A DNA stretch of 64,000 nucleotides, from the NCBI RefSeq assembly GCF_048569485.1, contig NC_134357.1, positions 333,550,742 to 333,614,741 of the forward strand, written 5' to 3'. Each line of letters opens with the position of its first letter. Position 1 is the stretch's first letter. Both the position numbers and the translations under genes were made by a program. Shown in pieces: positions 1 through 11,588 of the stretch. A model generated the notes under the pieces. That model was not told the origin of the DNA, did not search any database, and saw nothing but the letters and a program-made list of their open reading frames with translations. Source of the stretch: Anomaloglossus baeobatrachus. Lineage: Eukaryota > Chordata > Amphibia > Anura > Aromobatidae.

Positions 1-162
1 CCGCAGCCCCCTCCGTACCTGTCAGCTACTCCTGGAACAGCTTCAAAAATAGCAGGATCCCCGGGATGGACCTGCACAAACTGTGGCCAACAAAATCCGG
101 ACTGGAGTGAAACATAGCTAGCCTGTGGAGCCCCACAGCACAAGCTACAAGCCACAGCATCA

Positions 163-950
163 GTGCCTCTTTATCCCGTAGTGGAAAGGAGAGTTCTGAT
201 AAGACCACCTGTTAATCCACAAAACCCAGATGCTCCCAGAGATGCAGTTCCAGCCGAGCAGATTGCTTTTCTGCAAAATGCTCCAGATCCGACTAGAAAC
301 CCAGTCAGTTTTTCACGTTACCTGAACCAAATACAGGTCTCCTACAGAAGCACTTGGTTGGACATGGAAGGTTTGTGTAGAGTTAAAATGTCTCCCGAAC
401 TGTATGCCAAACTCACTGCCCACCTGACAGGACATGTTCCGGATGATACCCATAATGTGGAATCGGGCCAAGATTTCATGATAAGACTCAATCTCTTCTG
501 CAAAGAGAGCAGGAGCAAAGAACTAAGGGCACAATGGGACCAGTGCATCAAGGTCCTGTGGAGAATGTCAGCTCATTTTACTACAGATTGATGCAGTCAT
601 TCGCAGATGAAGGGCTGTACTTACAAGCAGGTGCAATACGTCGCCTGATGGTAAGATCCTTCATGGATGGAATACATGTACCTCTGGCAGAAAGATTGAA
701 AGCGTGCTGCCCAGAATGGAGAAACATGAAGACATAGATCTTCTAGTCAACAAAGCAAGTGGCTTAGAAACCGACGCAAAGGATAAAAGGAGCAACAAGA
801 AAGTTGTCATAGCAGCAGTGGACGGTCAGCCAGAAAGTACAAGAAGGAAGGCACCGACCTGCTACTATTGTGGGAGTCAGAGGACATGTGATCAGAGACT
901 GTAGAAAGAAGAAGAGGGACACTCAAAACCAACCCGAGAGTGAGGAGGAG
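163..950 (+). pseudogene. ERV gag remnant (capsid to zinc knuckle)
   Basis: Fossil gag. The stretch to about 740 has the proline-poor, helix-forming composition of a capsid region, and a CCHC-type zinc knuckle beginning CYYCG followed by a basic run lies near 860-920, as expected at the nucleocapsid end of Gag. In a live retrovirus this protein assembles the particle and binds genomic RNA. The copy is broken. It sits directly upstream of the protease remnant, and its order and spacing fit a retrovirus. Confidence 0.75.
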
Positions 951-989
951 AAGACTGCCTGACTTGCGGCAGCACGGGATAGGGGTGCC

Positions 990-1485
990 AGAGGTCCATT
1001 TATACACGTCCCCCTTCACATTGGCAACAAGGAAATAAGAGCTTTGGTGGACTCAGGAGCCTCACGCTCCTGAACCCCAGGAACCTAGTGCCTGAAGGAT
1101 CCATCTCATCTGAAGCTACTGTAGATCCGGATTTGATGGACAAGCCCAGATAATCCCAATAACACATCCACTGAAGGTGAAACTGGGACCACACATGTTC
1201 GTGTCTAAATTCTTAGTGTCCCCCCTGGGTGGAGATGCCCTAGTGGGAGAAGATCTACTATCAAGACTACAAGCTCAGATTGTCTACAATGAAGATGGAT
1301 CTGCTATCCTGCAAATTCCAGAAGATATCCCAGAAGAAGTCCTGTGCACTCTCCAGATGATAGAAGATCAACCAGAATCTGATGTTACACGTGAAGTAAA
1401 CACGGATCCAATACTTCTACAAGTTCCTGCAAAACTCTGGTCCACATCAAAAACTGACCTCGGCACACTACCCGTCCCACAGTAA
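990..1485 (+). pseudogene. ERV protease remnant
   Basis: A retropepsin-type aspartic protease remnant. The LVDSGA active-site motif is visible at about 1045-1065, preceded by a hydrophobic strand typical of the family. A second acidic open stretch follows to about 1485 and leads towards reverse transcriptase. In the family this enzyme matures Gag and Pol as a dimer. Part of a broken fossil. Confidence 0.7.
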
Positions 1486-2343
1486 AAGTTTCAGTCAAGC
1501 CTGGAATTACGCCACCGCAGCTGAGACAATCCCCCCTCCCGCTACCTCTCGCAGTACATCTACCAGTACGTGGATGATTTACTACTGTGTTGCCCTAGTG
1601 AAGAAAAATGCAAAACGGCTTCAATAAGTCTTCTTACCTTTCTGGCAGAAGTAGGATGCAAAGCGAGCAGAGATAAGTTGCAGTTCTGCAAAATGAGGGT
1701 CACTTTCCTGGGTCATTACCTTTCTGCGGGACAAAAACACTTCAGCCCGGACAGACAAGAAGTTATCAGGAAAGCAAGCATTCCTAGAAATCTCAAACAA
1801 TTCAGAGGATTTTTAGGGCTAATATCATTTTGCAGACGGTGGATTCCCAATGCGTCACTACTCATGCAACAGCTGTATGATTGCACAAAGAATGTTCCTT
1901 TCTCCCTTACAGAAGAAGCTCGACAAAATTTTCAAAAGCTCAAGGAACTAGTGATTGATGCACCTGCTCTGGCACTACCAAACTATGATCTCACCTTTAA
2001 TCTGTTTGTAGCAGAGCTTCAAGGATTTGCCGTAGGAGTACTCACCCAGAAGACGGACAAACATCACATAATCGGGTACTACTCCTCTCAACTCGACAAC
2101 GTCACCAGAGCAGCACCAACCTGTGTCCGTGCTGTTACAGCAGTTTCAAACATACTGCAGAAAGCATCTGAAATCTCACTCGATTTCCCGACTACCATCC
2201 TTACCAGCCATGACATTTATGCTGTTCTCAATCAAGTGCAGTTGAAACATTTCTCCATGGCAAGACAAGTCAGACTTCAGTGCACGCTGTTGCAACCCCC
2301 CAAACATCTCATTTGCCCGAGTTACAAGTCTAAACCTTGCTGA
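1486..2343 (+). pseudogene. ERV reverse transcriptase remnant
   Basis: The polymerase catalytic motif YVDDLLL is visible at about 1567-1590, followed by the thumb and connection regions, with sequences such as LKQFRGFLGLISFCRRWIP that are characteristic of retroviral and Ty3-like reverse transcriptases. The connection/tether part continues to about 2340. In the family the enzyme copies genomic RNA to DNA. Part of the broken provirus. Confidence 0.85.
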
Positions 2344-2499
2344 TCTTTACAAGTTTAGAAGGGGGGACAGAAGAGAGGGACAGAAGAGAGGACAGAAGAG
2401 AGTGACAAACGTACCAGCGCACCATTTGATCATGATTGTCAGGAACTCATTGAACATGAGGCAAAGCCCCTGCACAATATTCAGGCAACACCGCTTACA

Positions 2500-2990
2500 A
2501 ATTCAGACTTTGAACTTTTTGTGGATGGTAGCAGATACGCTGATGAAGCAGGCAAGTTCCACACCGGATTTGCAGTAGTGACTCTATATGCAGTCCTAGC
2601 CAAACAACCACTACCTCCACGCATATCTGCTCAAGAAGCAGAACTTCTTGCCCTCATCTGGGCAATTGAGTTTCTGGAAGAACGAACAGCGAACATCTAC
2701 ACGGACTCAGCCTATGCACATGGCATTGTGCACGATTTTGGCACTATCTGGCAGACTAGAGGATTCCTCACAGCAACAGGAAATCCCATCAGGAATGGAG
2801 CCTCAGTGAAGAAACTAATGGAAGTAGAGTTGATACCAAAACAGCTAGCAATCATAAAGGTTGCTGCCCACACCAAGGCTCAAACACCCGAGGCAAGGGG
2901 AAATCGCTTGGCCGATCAAACAGCAAAACAAGCAGCCTTACTCCCTTTGAAGGAGACGGAAACAGTGTCAACGATGGATGGAGGAAGAAA
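2500..2990 (+). pseudogene. ERV RNase H remnant
   Basis: The start shows the RNase H first-strand signature FVDGSRYADEAG with its catalytic aspartate. AQEAELLALIWAIEF (catalytic glutamate helix) and IYTDSAYAHGIVHDFG (third catalytic residue) follow in order. The domain degrades the RNA strand of the replication hybrid. It lies between reverse transcriptase and integrase as in gammaretroviruses. Confidence 0.85.
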
Positions 2991-2999
2991 TGCAGAACC

Positions 3000-4085
3000 T
3001 CTTTGAGACACAAGAAAACGCCTCTGAGGAAGAAAAGGCCGGATGGCTGGCCAAGGGGGCAGAAAAGGTGGAGGGGATTTGGCGCCTAAACGGACTTCCC
3101 GTCCTGCCACGCAGTTGGTTCCCTGCCGTTTTCCAAGTAGTCCACTACCCCACACATGGAAGCACAAACTCAATCATGAACCAGATGCAACCTTATTGGG
3201 TAGCCCCGGCTTCAGACAATACGCCTCCCAGAGAATAAAAGCTTGTCACATCTGTCAACAACACAATCCAGGCCAGCTAACTAAAACCCCGCAAAGACAC
3301 ATGCCAAAGACGTTTGCCCCATTTCAAAGAGTACAAATAGACTATATACAGTTGCCAAAACATGGCATCTACGAGTTTGTACTTGTCTGTGTAGACCTCT
3401 TCTCAGGATGGCCAGAGGCCTATCCTGTAAGCTCAGCCACGGCCCGAATTACAACAAAAAAATTGGCCTGTGAGCTGGTGCCTCGGTTTGGACTCCCTGA
3501 AGTCATAGAGTCAGACCGAGGTACTCATTTCACTGGACAAGTTTTCCAGAACACCTGTGCCCTGTTAGGCATTCAGTCAGCCTTACACACGCCTTACCAC
3601 CCACAGTCATCAGGGAAAGTGGAAAGGTTAAATGGAACTTTAAAGCTCAAACTAGCCAAGGCAGTGTAGGAGACTGGTAGACCATGGACAGAATGTCTCC
3701 CCATAGCTCTTTACTCTATAAGGACTACCCCGCAGGGAAAGCACAGGCTCTCACCCTTTGAAATACTCTTTGGTAGTGCACCCAGATTAGGATGCTACTT
3801 CCCGCAGGAGTTACACCTGCAATGTGATAGCCTAACGTCTTATGTTGTTTCCCTGCAGAAGAGACTAACTGAAACCCACCAAAGGGTCTACTCTTCTCTA
3901 CCTGATCCTGATGCCATTCCAGGAACCCACTCTCTAAAGCCTGGTGACCGGGTCTACCTAAAGAAGCACGTGAGAAAGACCCTTGAGCCACGATTCGAAG
4001 GGCCTTTGACTGTCCAGCTGACCACTCCAACCTCCGTCAAACTTGAGGGGAGATCGACATGGGTCCATGCCAGCCACTGCAAGAA
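3000..4085 (+). pseudogene. ERV integrase remnant
   Basis: A zinc-binding end (ACHICQQHNPG at about 3240) is followed by the rve-type catalytic core. The first aspartate lies in the QIDYIQLP region (about 3335), the second in ESDRGTHFTG (about 3510), and the glutamate in PQSSGKVERLNG (about 3600-3640). The C-terminal DNA-binding part runs on to about 4080 and overlaps the envelope start, as in gamma-like viruses. The copy is broken. Confidence 0.87.
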
Positions 4086-4433
4086 GGCCTAATACTGCTG
4101 ATAAGTATTTCTATGTGTACTCCCTTTTTGGGGCCTTCTACACCACGGCAGAATTCATTTGAGACCCATCATGAAGTGTTAGCTGAAAAACTTGAGATCA
4201 CAGACTGCTGGATATGTACACACGCACTTGTGACAGCCTCTTCCATGCCATACTTAGCCATACCAGTCCCAATAAACAAAGTGTTTCAATGGGGAGGCTG
4301 TTACAACAGACTATCAGTGTTCCAAGTGTTACTCTGTTTACTAGTTGCTTATGTAGTGTTCAAGTTGCTAATGGCTTTGTTTTCCTGCTGCTTGAAGCAA
4401 TGTAGATGCAATGATTATTCAGCACCCGTATGA
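4059..4433 (+). pseudogene. ERV envelope remnant
   Basis: A short envelope-derived stretch. A hydrophobic leader-like segment comes first, then a CWIC motif (the type that in gamma-like surface subunits pairs with the transmembrane subunit), and near the C-terminus a long hydrophobic membrane anchor followed by cysteines and a short tail. Much shorter than a working envelope and clearly a fossil. Confidence 0.65.
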
Positions 4434-4654
4434 AATCACTAATATGCCTTTTTTCTCTTCTCTACTCTTTCCTCTAGAAATCACCTTGGCATATCATGAT
4501 GAGACTCCTATCGAGAGGCATGCAGGCAGTCCTGGGTGACGGATGTGAGACGACACTCCCTGAGCAAACCCGCGGCTCAGAAAGTATCTGGAGGCTAGCC
4601 TGCTTTCTCTATAGTCCACAGCTTCTCGATGACCCCCTGTCCATCAATCACGCC

Positions 4655-4666
4655 AATAGGGGGGAT
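4655..4666 (+). promoter_or_regulatory. ERV polypurine tract
   Basis: AATAGGGGGGAT sits directly before a TGTGAG that reads as an LTR 5' end. This is the standard plus-strand primer position in retroviruses. Confidence 0.7.
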
Positions 4667-5932
4667 TGTGAGATAAGAGTTAACCTTTTTCACTGACTTA
4701 GAAAATAATAGAAATTCATTCTCCCTGGCAAGACCGAACCAGACTTACTTACGTAATAAACCGTGAGACTAACTGCAAGGACACAGAATGTTTTGACTTA
4801 AGGTCCAGTCACACTAAGCAACTTACCAGCGATCCCAACAACGATAGGGATCGCTGGTAAGTTGCTAGGAGGTTGCTGGTGAGCTGTCACACTGCGACGC
4901 TCCAGCGATCCCACCAGCAACCTGACCTGGCAGGGATCGCTGGAGCGTGGCTACACGAGTTGCTGGTGAGCTCACCAGCAACCAGTGTCCAGCCACACGT
5001 GCAGAGAGCAGGGAGCAGCGCACACTGAGCGCTGGCTCCTTGCTCTCCTAGTTACAGCACACATCGGGTTAATTACCTGATGTGTGCTGCAGCTGCATGT
5101 GCACAGAGCAGGGAGCAGCGCACACTGCTTAGCGCTGGCTCCTTGCTCTCCTAGCTACAGCACACATCGGGTTAATTAACCCGATGTGTCCTGCAGATAC
5201 ATGTTTACAGAGCAGGAGCCGACACTGACAGTGAGAGCGGCTGAGGCTGGTATCAAAGGTAAATATCGGGTAACCAAGGACAGGGCTTCTTGGTTACCCG
5301 ATGTTTACATTGGTTACCAGTCTCTGCAGAAGCCGGCTCCTGCTGCCTGCACATTTAGTTGTTGCTGTCTCGCTGTCACACACAGCGATGTGTGCTTCAC
5401 AGCAGGACAGCAACAACTAAAAAATGGCCCAGGACATTCAGCAACAACCAACGACCTCACAGCAGGGGCCAGGTTGTTGCTGGATGTCACACACAGCAAC
5501 ATCGCTAGCAACGTCACAAAAGTTGTTCGTTAGCAGCGATGTTGCTAGCGATGTTGCTTAGTGTGACGGGGCCTTTAGAAATGACTGACAAACATCTTGT
5601 TATGAGAATGAGAGGCGAAATAGACTATTATGAGAGAATAAGTCATTATGTTAATTTCTCTTGCTGGGAACATGTAATTCAGTGTAATTCACGCCTTTAA
5701 TGAATATGTATACTGCTTTGTCACGCCCTAATCAAATCTGTATAACCTTGTAATGTAAACAAAATAATACAGTTTTTCTTTTTGGGAGCCGCACGTCTCC
5801 TAGCCTTACGTGTATAACGGTGTCTGCCTGTTTTCATTGAAGGCTAAAGGGGGGACAGAGGGGGGTCACCGGTACCCTCTCTGCATTCGGACATCGCTGG
5901 CAATTGCTGTGACCGTTAGGTCAACCTAACAC
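4667..5932 (+). repeat. ERV 3' LTR, split by a MITE
   Basis: Begins TGTGAGATAAGAG right after the polypurine tract. After the MITE at 4801-5574 it resumes with AT-rich U3. A TATA-like TGTATAACC (about 5738) and an AATAA-rich stretch precede GGGAGCCGCACGTC, a plausible R/U5 start. A CTAACA at about 5930 is the best candidate for the 3' end, but I could not find a target duplication because the 5' end is outside the window. Confidence 0.6.
4801..5574 (+). mobile_element. Harbinger-type MITE inserted in the ERV LTR
   Basis: Flanked by TTA on both sides (4798-4800 and 5575-5577). The ends are inverted: AGGTCCAGTCACACTAAGCA at the left, and the complement of GTTGCTTAGTGTGACGGGGC at the right. Inside are a tandem duplication of about 115 bases, a long palindrome around 5162-5189 (TTAATTAA core) and a further hairpin built on CGGGTAACC near 5265-5300. 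No coding capacity. TTA duplication and GGxCC-type ends suggest PIF/Harbinger. The family name is inference. Confidence 0.75.
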
Positions 5933-6004
5933 TGCAAGATAAGCGATGAATGGACAGTACCCAGTAACCTTCACCTGAACGTCCCTGATGATTGTTCCCC
6001 ATCA

Positions 6005-6336
6005 TTGTTGAGCCAGACGAGCTTCCCTCAGCGGCAGCGGTACCCAGAGAATTGGTTTACCCGGTTGTCAGCGTCTGTCTATGAACTGAGTGAGTACGAG
6101 AGTGACCCCTGCGCCCCACGGCACCCCTCACTGAGTCCCGGGGTATCCCCCTACCCGTGGAGGGCTACGACACTTTGCTGCCCCACTTCATCACCCTGGG
6201 TTCTCTTAACGGCAGCGGTGGTACTCCCCAAATTACCGTACACCACGGGTGGCATCACAAACTATACATCAACGCCCCTGTTAAAACCCTCTTTCATTTG
6301 AGTCGCAGCACAACCCCCGGGTCCTGAGACCCTCGA
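6005..6336 (+). repeat. LTR fragment of the TGTGACGCC-LTR family
   Basis: Shares blocks with the 3' part of the solo LTR at 34347-35568: CCCTACCCGTGGAGGG, a GCAGCGGTGG stretch, CACGGGTGGCATCACA, then CCCCGGGTCC. Only the 3' part of an LTR is recognisable. It abuts the end of the ERV LTR on the left and a MITE scrap on the right. Confidence 0.6.
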
Positions 6337-6588
6337 GCCACACTGATGTCACATGGATCACATCAGTGTGCGCTCTGTGTGAGATGCGTGCTGCCGCAGA
6401 GAAACAAACATGTTTCTGTGTGGAGAACACGGACACGCATGTGCTCCACATGGACATATGGTCCATGTCAAAACACGGACGCATGCGCAGACCCATTGAT
6501 TTTAATGGGACTACATATGTTCATGTCTCCAGTACGTGTGAAAACGGACCTCACATGTAGCGGACACACGAACATGTGAAAGGGACCT
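6337..6588 (+). mobile_element. Partial MITE, same family as 17183-17755
   Basis: CACACTGATGTCACATGG, an ACCCATTGATTTTAATGGG core and the right end ATGTGAAAGGGACCT match the right half of the complete element at 17183-17755. The left half is absent. Confidence 0.65.
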
Positions 6589-6599
6589 AAAACTCACTA

Positions 6600-7895
6600 T
6601 ACCCACAAAAGAAATTGACATGTTGCAGATTTAAAAGATGCACCTAGGTCAGTTTCTGCTGAGTAAAAAGAAGCACACTGGGCATGAGTTTTCTATAAAT
6701 CCCATCCGCTTTGCTGAAATTCTAATGCCATGTTGCGTTTGGAGACCATGTGAGGTCTTGTTTTTTTGTGGGATAAGTTGACGCATCTATTGGTACCATT
6801 TTCGGGCACATAACATTTTTAGATCATTTTTAATTCTCATTTTTGGAATGTAGAATTAACATGAAACAGCAATTCAGGAATTTTTTTTTATGCTGTTCAC
6901 TGTTTGGTAAAAGTAACAACACAGGTTTATTCTTCAAGTCAGTACTGAGAGGCCTAAGCCACATGGCGAGAAGAATGGTGCGAGTGGAGTGCAATAACAC
7001 ATCGCATTGCACTCGGACCAATATTAGCCTGTGTGTCAGCGCACATGAGCGATTATTTTCTCAGCCCTAATCGGACCAAGAAAACAATCGCAGCATGCTG
7101 AGATTGTAATGCGAGACTCTTTTCTCGCACCCATTCAAGCGAGAGAAAAAATGAAGCGAGAATGGCAATAGCTGGCTACGGAGGAGAGGGAGATGAATCC
7201 CTCTCTCCCCTCCTCAGTGACGGCCTGCCCCCCGCAGCTGAGGTCCGCTCGCACAGTCGGACCTCAATCGCAGGGATACTTGCATGACACTCGGCTCTGC
7301 TGTAGTGCCAGCGTGGGCCAAGTGTCATGCGAGAATCGCACTAGTGCCCTGTGTGGCCCCGGCCTTACGGCAATACCCCATTCATTATTTTTTATGTTTT
7401 GCTGCTTTTACACAATAAAAACAAATGTTTTAGAAAAATTTTTTTTTTTGCATTACAGTATTCTCAGAGCCATAACGTTTTTATTTTTCCGTTGATGGAG
7501 CAGTGTGGCGGCTTGTTTTTTGTGGAATAAGATGTAGTTTTCAGTAATACCATTTTTATTTATATTCAACTTTGTGATTGCGTTTTATTCCACTCTTTTT
7601 CTGTGGTATGATGAAAAAGCATTTTTTGCCACCTTTTTTTAAACTGTTCACTGAAGGGATTAAATAGTCTGACAGTTTCATATATCAGGTCGGGCGGGAT
7701 GCAGTGATACTAAATATGTGTACTTTTTTTGTTTATTTTTATATAAATAAATGTATATTTTTATTTTATCTTTTTGTGATTTTTTTACCTTTTGCAATTT
7801 TTTTAGTTTTTTTAAAAGCTTTTTTACGTAATCCTTATTTGAGACTTTAACTTTCCTTATTCTGATCGCTGGTATAATGCATTGCCATACATCAG
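6600..7895 (+). repeat. Old dispersed frog repeat, left part
   Basis: T-rich sequence with GTGAGGTCTTGTTTTTTTG, TATTGGTACCATTTTCGGG and later CGGCTTGTTTTTTGTGGAA, CTGATCGCTGGTATAATGC. I recognise this pattern as an abundant anuran repeat, but its class is uncertain to me. It is interrupted by the MITE at 6951-7364 and is cut at 7895 by the LTR retroelement. The continuation CAATGCATTATACTGTCAG appears at about 13815. No coding content. Confidence 0.55.
6951..7364 (+). mobile_element. MITE inserted in the old repeat
   Basis: The left end GGCCTAAGCCACATGGCGAG and the complement of the right end (GGCCGGGGCCACACAGGG) are imperfect inverted repeats. The right flank is TTA. The interior has CTCGCAC/GTGCGAG inverted words and a GC-rich centre. 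Non-coding, and older than the neighbouring TTA elements judging from its diverged ends. Confidence 0.5.
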
Positions 7896-8667
7896 TGTGG
7901 CGCCCCTGAGGCTTCAGTCCCCACAGAGGTACTGAACCTCAGCGAGAGGTGTGGTATCTCATCCTGGTATCGAGGAGGTCATCCACCGGTTCACACAAAA
8001 CACAACATTCTCACTCAGCAACACCTCATCCGATATGGCAAGGGCGTGTTATACCCAAAGCCAGGCCAGGGGGTGGAGTCTTAGGAGTGGGAGCATACAC
8101 TAGTGGAGTGTGGAGAAAGAAAAAAAGAGAGGAAGGAGCAGTGGAGGAATTAAAACCTGTGGCCTCAAGCTGGCCCGGGCACAAGACAGAAGGGTTCTTA
8201 GAGACCACGTTAAGTGCGACAAAGGTACACATAAGAAAGTTGCACTGGACTCGATCTCCAAATTACCTGGGATAGGCTGGAGCCCATCAGAGTGAAACCC
8301 CAGCACTCCAAAGGCGGTCACTGACATGTCGTGTTACCTTGGAACCTGCTACAGTGAATAACAACCTTGAGACTGCATTCCTGTGTTGCTCCGTTATTCG
8401 CCTGCGCCGCCGCCTACTACCCTGTCCGCCCTTGGGCCCAGCTCTACCTGTTGAGAGCAGCACCATCCAAGCTGCATCACCATCCACCCCAGAGGCCCCT
8501 ATCCCGCAGCGGCCACAAGTGGCATCACAAATAAACTGTCATCATCCCTTCCTTTTTACTAAACTACACCGCCGGGATCACAGAAGTGGGCCTCGCCACC
8601 GCGGTGTCCCAGAAGCAGAACCACGGCCCGGTAATGAGTCACCCCAGGCCCCGGTGCGGGCGTGTCA
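7896..8667 (+). repeat. 5' LTR of element A
   Basis: Starts TGTGGCGCCCCTGAGG, related to the TGTGACGCCCTGG start of the solo LTRs in this window, and ends near GCGGGCGTGTCA. The following ACTTGACGTCACAAACAGG matches the sequence that follows the LTR of element B, which supports the boundary. Confidence 0.6.
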
Positions 8668-9566
8668 ACTTGACGTCACAAACAGGATTGTTGTGCCCAT
8701 TGCCACGGGTACTGTGTGCCTTGATAGACTGTGTGAAAAGACTATGCGCTGGCGGCCATTGAAAAAGACCAGGCACCATGTGCAACCATATAGCTTGGGT
8801 GTATCCGCCCTTCGTGGGCTGGGTAGTGGTATGGAACGAAAAACCATGACCGCCCCCTACAGCACCAGAGCAGAAACAAAACTTACCCAAGGGTCCAGAA
8901 GTCCTGCCTTCCCAGGAAGTACAAAGGCATGGGATAACTGCACAGAAGGACTTGGAGTGCTCCATGGCAAGCAGCAACCGGGACAACCTGGAGCGCGGGA
9001 TGGCAGCGACCAGCTTCCCTGGCTGTCAGGAGAACGCCCCGGTACCGCGACCAGTCCTGGATCCAGACTACTTGGAGGAGGAGGTTGTGAAGAGACTGGG
9101 ATGCTGGCTGCTGTAGCTCCAAGCCGGTGCGGTACAGAAATGGCAGGCGTCCATGATGGAAGTGGTGGCGGAGGGACATGCCCTGGTGGAACGTGCACCA
9201 TCAGCCCAAGCAGAGAGAAAGACCAGCACTAGAAAGGTAACGGAGATGACAATTCCTGTTGCCCCAGTAGCTGAGGACACCCTGGTGGGACCCCTTTCAA
9301 CTCCCCCGGCCCTTGCACCCGGTCAGGTGTAGCAACACTTGGCCTGGGACGTCATGGCCGGTAGTGGGAAAGGACTGGCAGCCCCTTTAACACCCACCCA
9401 GTCTGCCAGTGCCATCGCGGTGGCCTAAAAACAGCAGCTGCTGAAGCTGCAAGTGGAGCAAGAACAGTGCCAAGCGAGATTGGAGGAGATGCAGTCCCAT
9501 AACCTTGCCACAAAGCAGTGGTTCTGCAAGGTCTGACTATCTGAGCGGGGACTGCTGAGGTACAGG

Positions 9567-9790
9567 ATGGTCGTCCGGTTTGACCTGGAACAGGGATTGG
9601 ACTTTGTTAGCGAGACCAGTCACGCGAAAGACGTCTTTGTCTCCGTGCGGGATGTAGAATTCCACCTCCAGAAACGCCATCCAAAGCGTGACTTATACCC
9701 AGGTGATACGGTAGCGTACAATCGCTGCAAAGCCAAAAAAGGATGGTACACCCTGAATGTGCAGCACCTAGAAGTCCACCGGAGTGTGTG
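9567..9790 (+). pseudogene. Cold-shock-domain-like segment in element A
   Basis: One open stretch reads as a cold-shock domain (CSD, an OB-fold that binds single-stranded RNA or DNA). VRFDLEQGLDFV lies at the place of the RNP1 strand (family form KxFxxxKGYGFI), KDVFVSVRDVE at RNP2 (family form DVFVHxSAI), and then PGDTVAYNRC and KKGWYTLNV at the final strands. The length of about 65-70 residues fits the family. It sits in the internal region of an LTR element, not beside a host gene. Assignment is by eye. The element is a fossil and this segment is described as it stands. Confidence 0.6.
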
Positions 9791-9997
9791 TAGCTGTGGA
9801 GCTGGTACCACTTGGTCCAGGCACAAGACAGAAGGGGTCCTAGAGACCACGGGAAGTGCGACAAACTCCCGTGGCCTTGTTCCACATACAACCTTTGAGT
9901 GGAAGCACTTGGCCGCAAATTGGGGACTGGTCCCTAGGCTAGAGGAGAAGAACCTACGTACTCCGCTAGTAAAACCAGAGGTTAAGGTGACTGCAAG

Positions 9998-11104
9998 TGT
10001 GCCGCCCCCGTGCCAGCAGCCAGCGCTGCTCGGATTCGGGCCTTCAGGGGTGGTGGCTCGAGGGTCTCCGAACCCGGGGGTCTCGCGGACACGCCGAATA
10101 AATGGAGGGATGTAGATGTACGGGCTAGGCCGTAGTAAGTTCGTTACGCAACCCACAGTGTGTGGTGAGGTGGGACACCACCGCTGCTGTTATGGGGCAC
10201 CCGGGGGATATGTTGTGCAGCAAGTTGTTAACCCGTCCGTGGGTAGGGATGGTGGCCCCGGGACCCGGTGGCTCAGTGCAGGGGATGGCGTCCACACGGG
10301 TTGCTGGTGTACTCACTGTTAGTAAAACACACAAGTCTCTGGTAAACCAAGGTGATGGAGGCCGGTACCGCAGACGGTTGCGTTCGGGTCCCCCACCCGG
10401 CTGGTGGTCCCTATCCTTTTCCTACACTGCTTTGTGTAAGGTGGACTTTCCTAGTGTGAAACTCAGGAGTCCGCTCCCGGCTAGATGTGGCCTAAGGAGC
10501 CGTGCCAGCAGACGCTGGCACGTGGGATCTATGGGCCCTGGCGGTGACTTCTTATCCCTAATCGGTGGGCTGTTGTCTTCTATGAGGGACTTTGGGTGGG
10601 ACAGGACCTCTAGTCCTGGCCTCAATCGGTTAATTAACCAGTTCCGCTTGGTTCCGGTCCTGGCTTCAGGGTCTGAGTACCCCCATTTGTGCAACGGTTT
10701 CCGGGTCGGTTCCCCGTGTCGGTACTGGTCCACCTCGGTTCTGCCAAGCCGTCTTCCCGTCTCCTACTGACGGAGACCACCGTCTGCCTCCTAGCCAGTG
10801 GCACCAGTGCTCCAACCCTAGTACCGTCTTGAACTTTCTTGCTGGAGCTACACTTAGCTCCAGTCCACACTCCTCTCCAAACTGAACTCCAAAGCTTATC
10901 TGACACAGACTGCTTGTTTTACCGCCCCGGGCTCTCCAGACCCCTTGGTGGGCGTGTCCCAACCACCTGGTCACGCCCACTGCTGTGTCTATCTTTCCCT
11001 AAGGGGGGTGACTAGGGTTTCTGGTTGGCTGTGTGTTTCCTAGTGAGGGAACGGTGTAATGCGGGGGCCTAACTGTGACTACCTGGTTTTGCCAGGTCGT
11101 CACA
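9998..11104 (-). repeat. 3' LTR of element B
   Basis: On the - strand it starts TGTGACGACCTGGCAAAACC and ends in CA at 9998. It matches 13305-13731 over the latter's whole length, apart from an extra block of about 115 bases near 10050-10165. Length 1107 bases. Confidence 0.75.
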
Positions 11105-11118
11105 TTCCCCCTTGGTTA
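11105..11118 (-). promoter_or_regulatory. Polypurine tract of element B
   Basis: On the - strand AACCAAGGGGGAA runs straight into the LTR start TGTGACG, the expected plus-strand primer position. Confidence 0.6.
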
Positions 11119-11588
11119 AACACAGACCGTCCGCGGGCTGTCCGACCACCACCATTTATTTACCTGGAAAATATAAAAGATGAACAGTTACAAGTATAAT
11201 AACATATTTACAATAAGCATATTTTGTTTTCTTCCCTTACGGGAGGCATGTTACTTTAACGTTGCACATTTAAAACCGAGAAGGGACGGACCGGGTCCTT
11301 CTCACCTCACCCACCCAAAACAACCTAGCCCTGATGCCAACTCTAAAACACAGGTTGGCACCCCTTGCCCACGTCCAGGGTAGGTCCGGGTATTGCCCAA
11401 ATGGGCTGGGTAAAAAGTTCCTTACCCGGCAGTCTTTTTCAAGGGCCCCACGTCCAGGGGACCCCTGACCCGGAGAGTAGTCACCAGTTTTGCTGGTGAC
11501 AGGGACTCGGCCGACTCTACCGCAGACCCATCCTCCAACCAGCCTCTCCAGAGACTAAGGCTTGGTGAGAAGGTTGGTCAAGGCTTAT

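Larger units (their letters stand above)
1..5932 (+). mobile_element. Class I endogenous retrovirus, broken, 3' part (gag to 3' LTR)
   Basis: Gag, protease, reverse transcriptase, RNase H, integrase and envelope remnants follow each other in retroviral order on the + strand, ending in a polypurine tract and a 3' LTR. The 5' LTR and leader lie upstream of the window. The gene order, single CCHC knuckle, DSGA protease motif and a CWIC motif in the envelope point to a gamma/epsilon-like (class I) retrovirus. The copy is a fossil with many breaks, on the order of ten. Its LTR has later been hit by a TTA-target MITE, so it is older than that insertion. The outer right boundary is uncertain by about 50-70 bases. 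Age cannot be read from an LTR pair because only one LTR is present. Confidence 0.88.

Noticed and set aside
163-591. Possible domesticated gag gene
   Set aside because: It continues into protease, polymerase and envelope remnants in proviral order, and the whole copy is broken. No sign of preserved coding function.
8339-9232. Open frame of 297 codons as a possible host gene
   Set aside because: It runs across the end of an LTR into the internal region of the same element, has no recognisable domain, and its composition follows the GC-rich LTR.
10162-10770. Open frame of 202 codons
   Set aside because: Lies wholly in the 3' LTR of element B, antisense to it. The related partial LTR at 13305-13731 shows that the sequence is LTR, not a gene.
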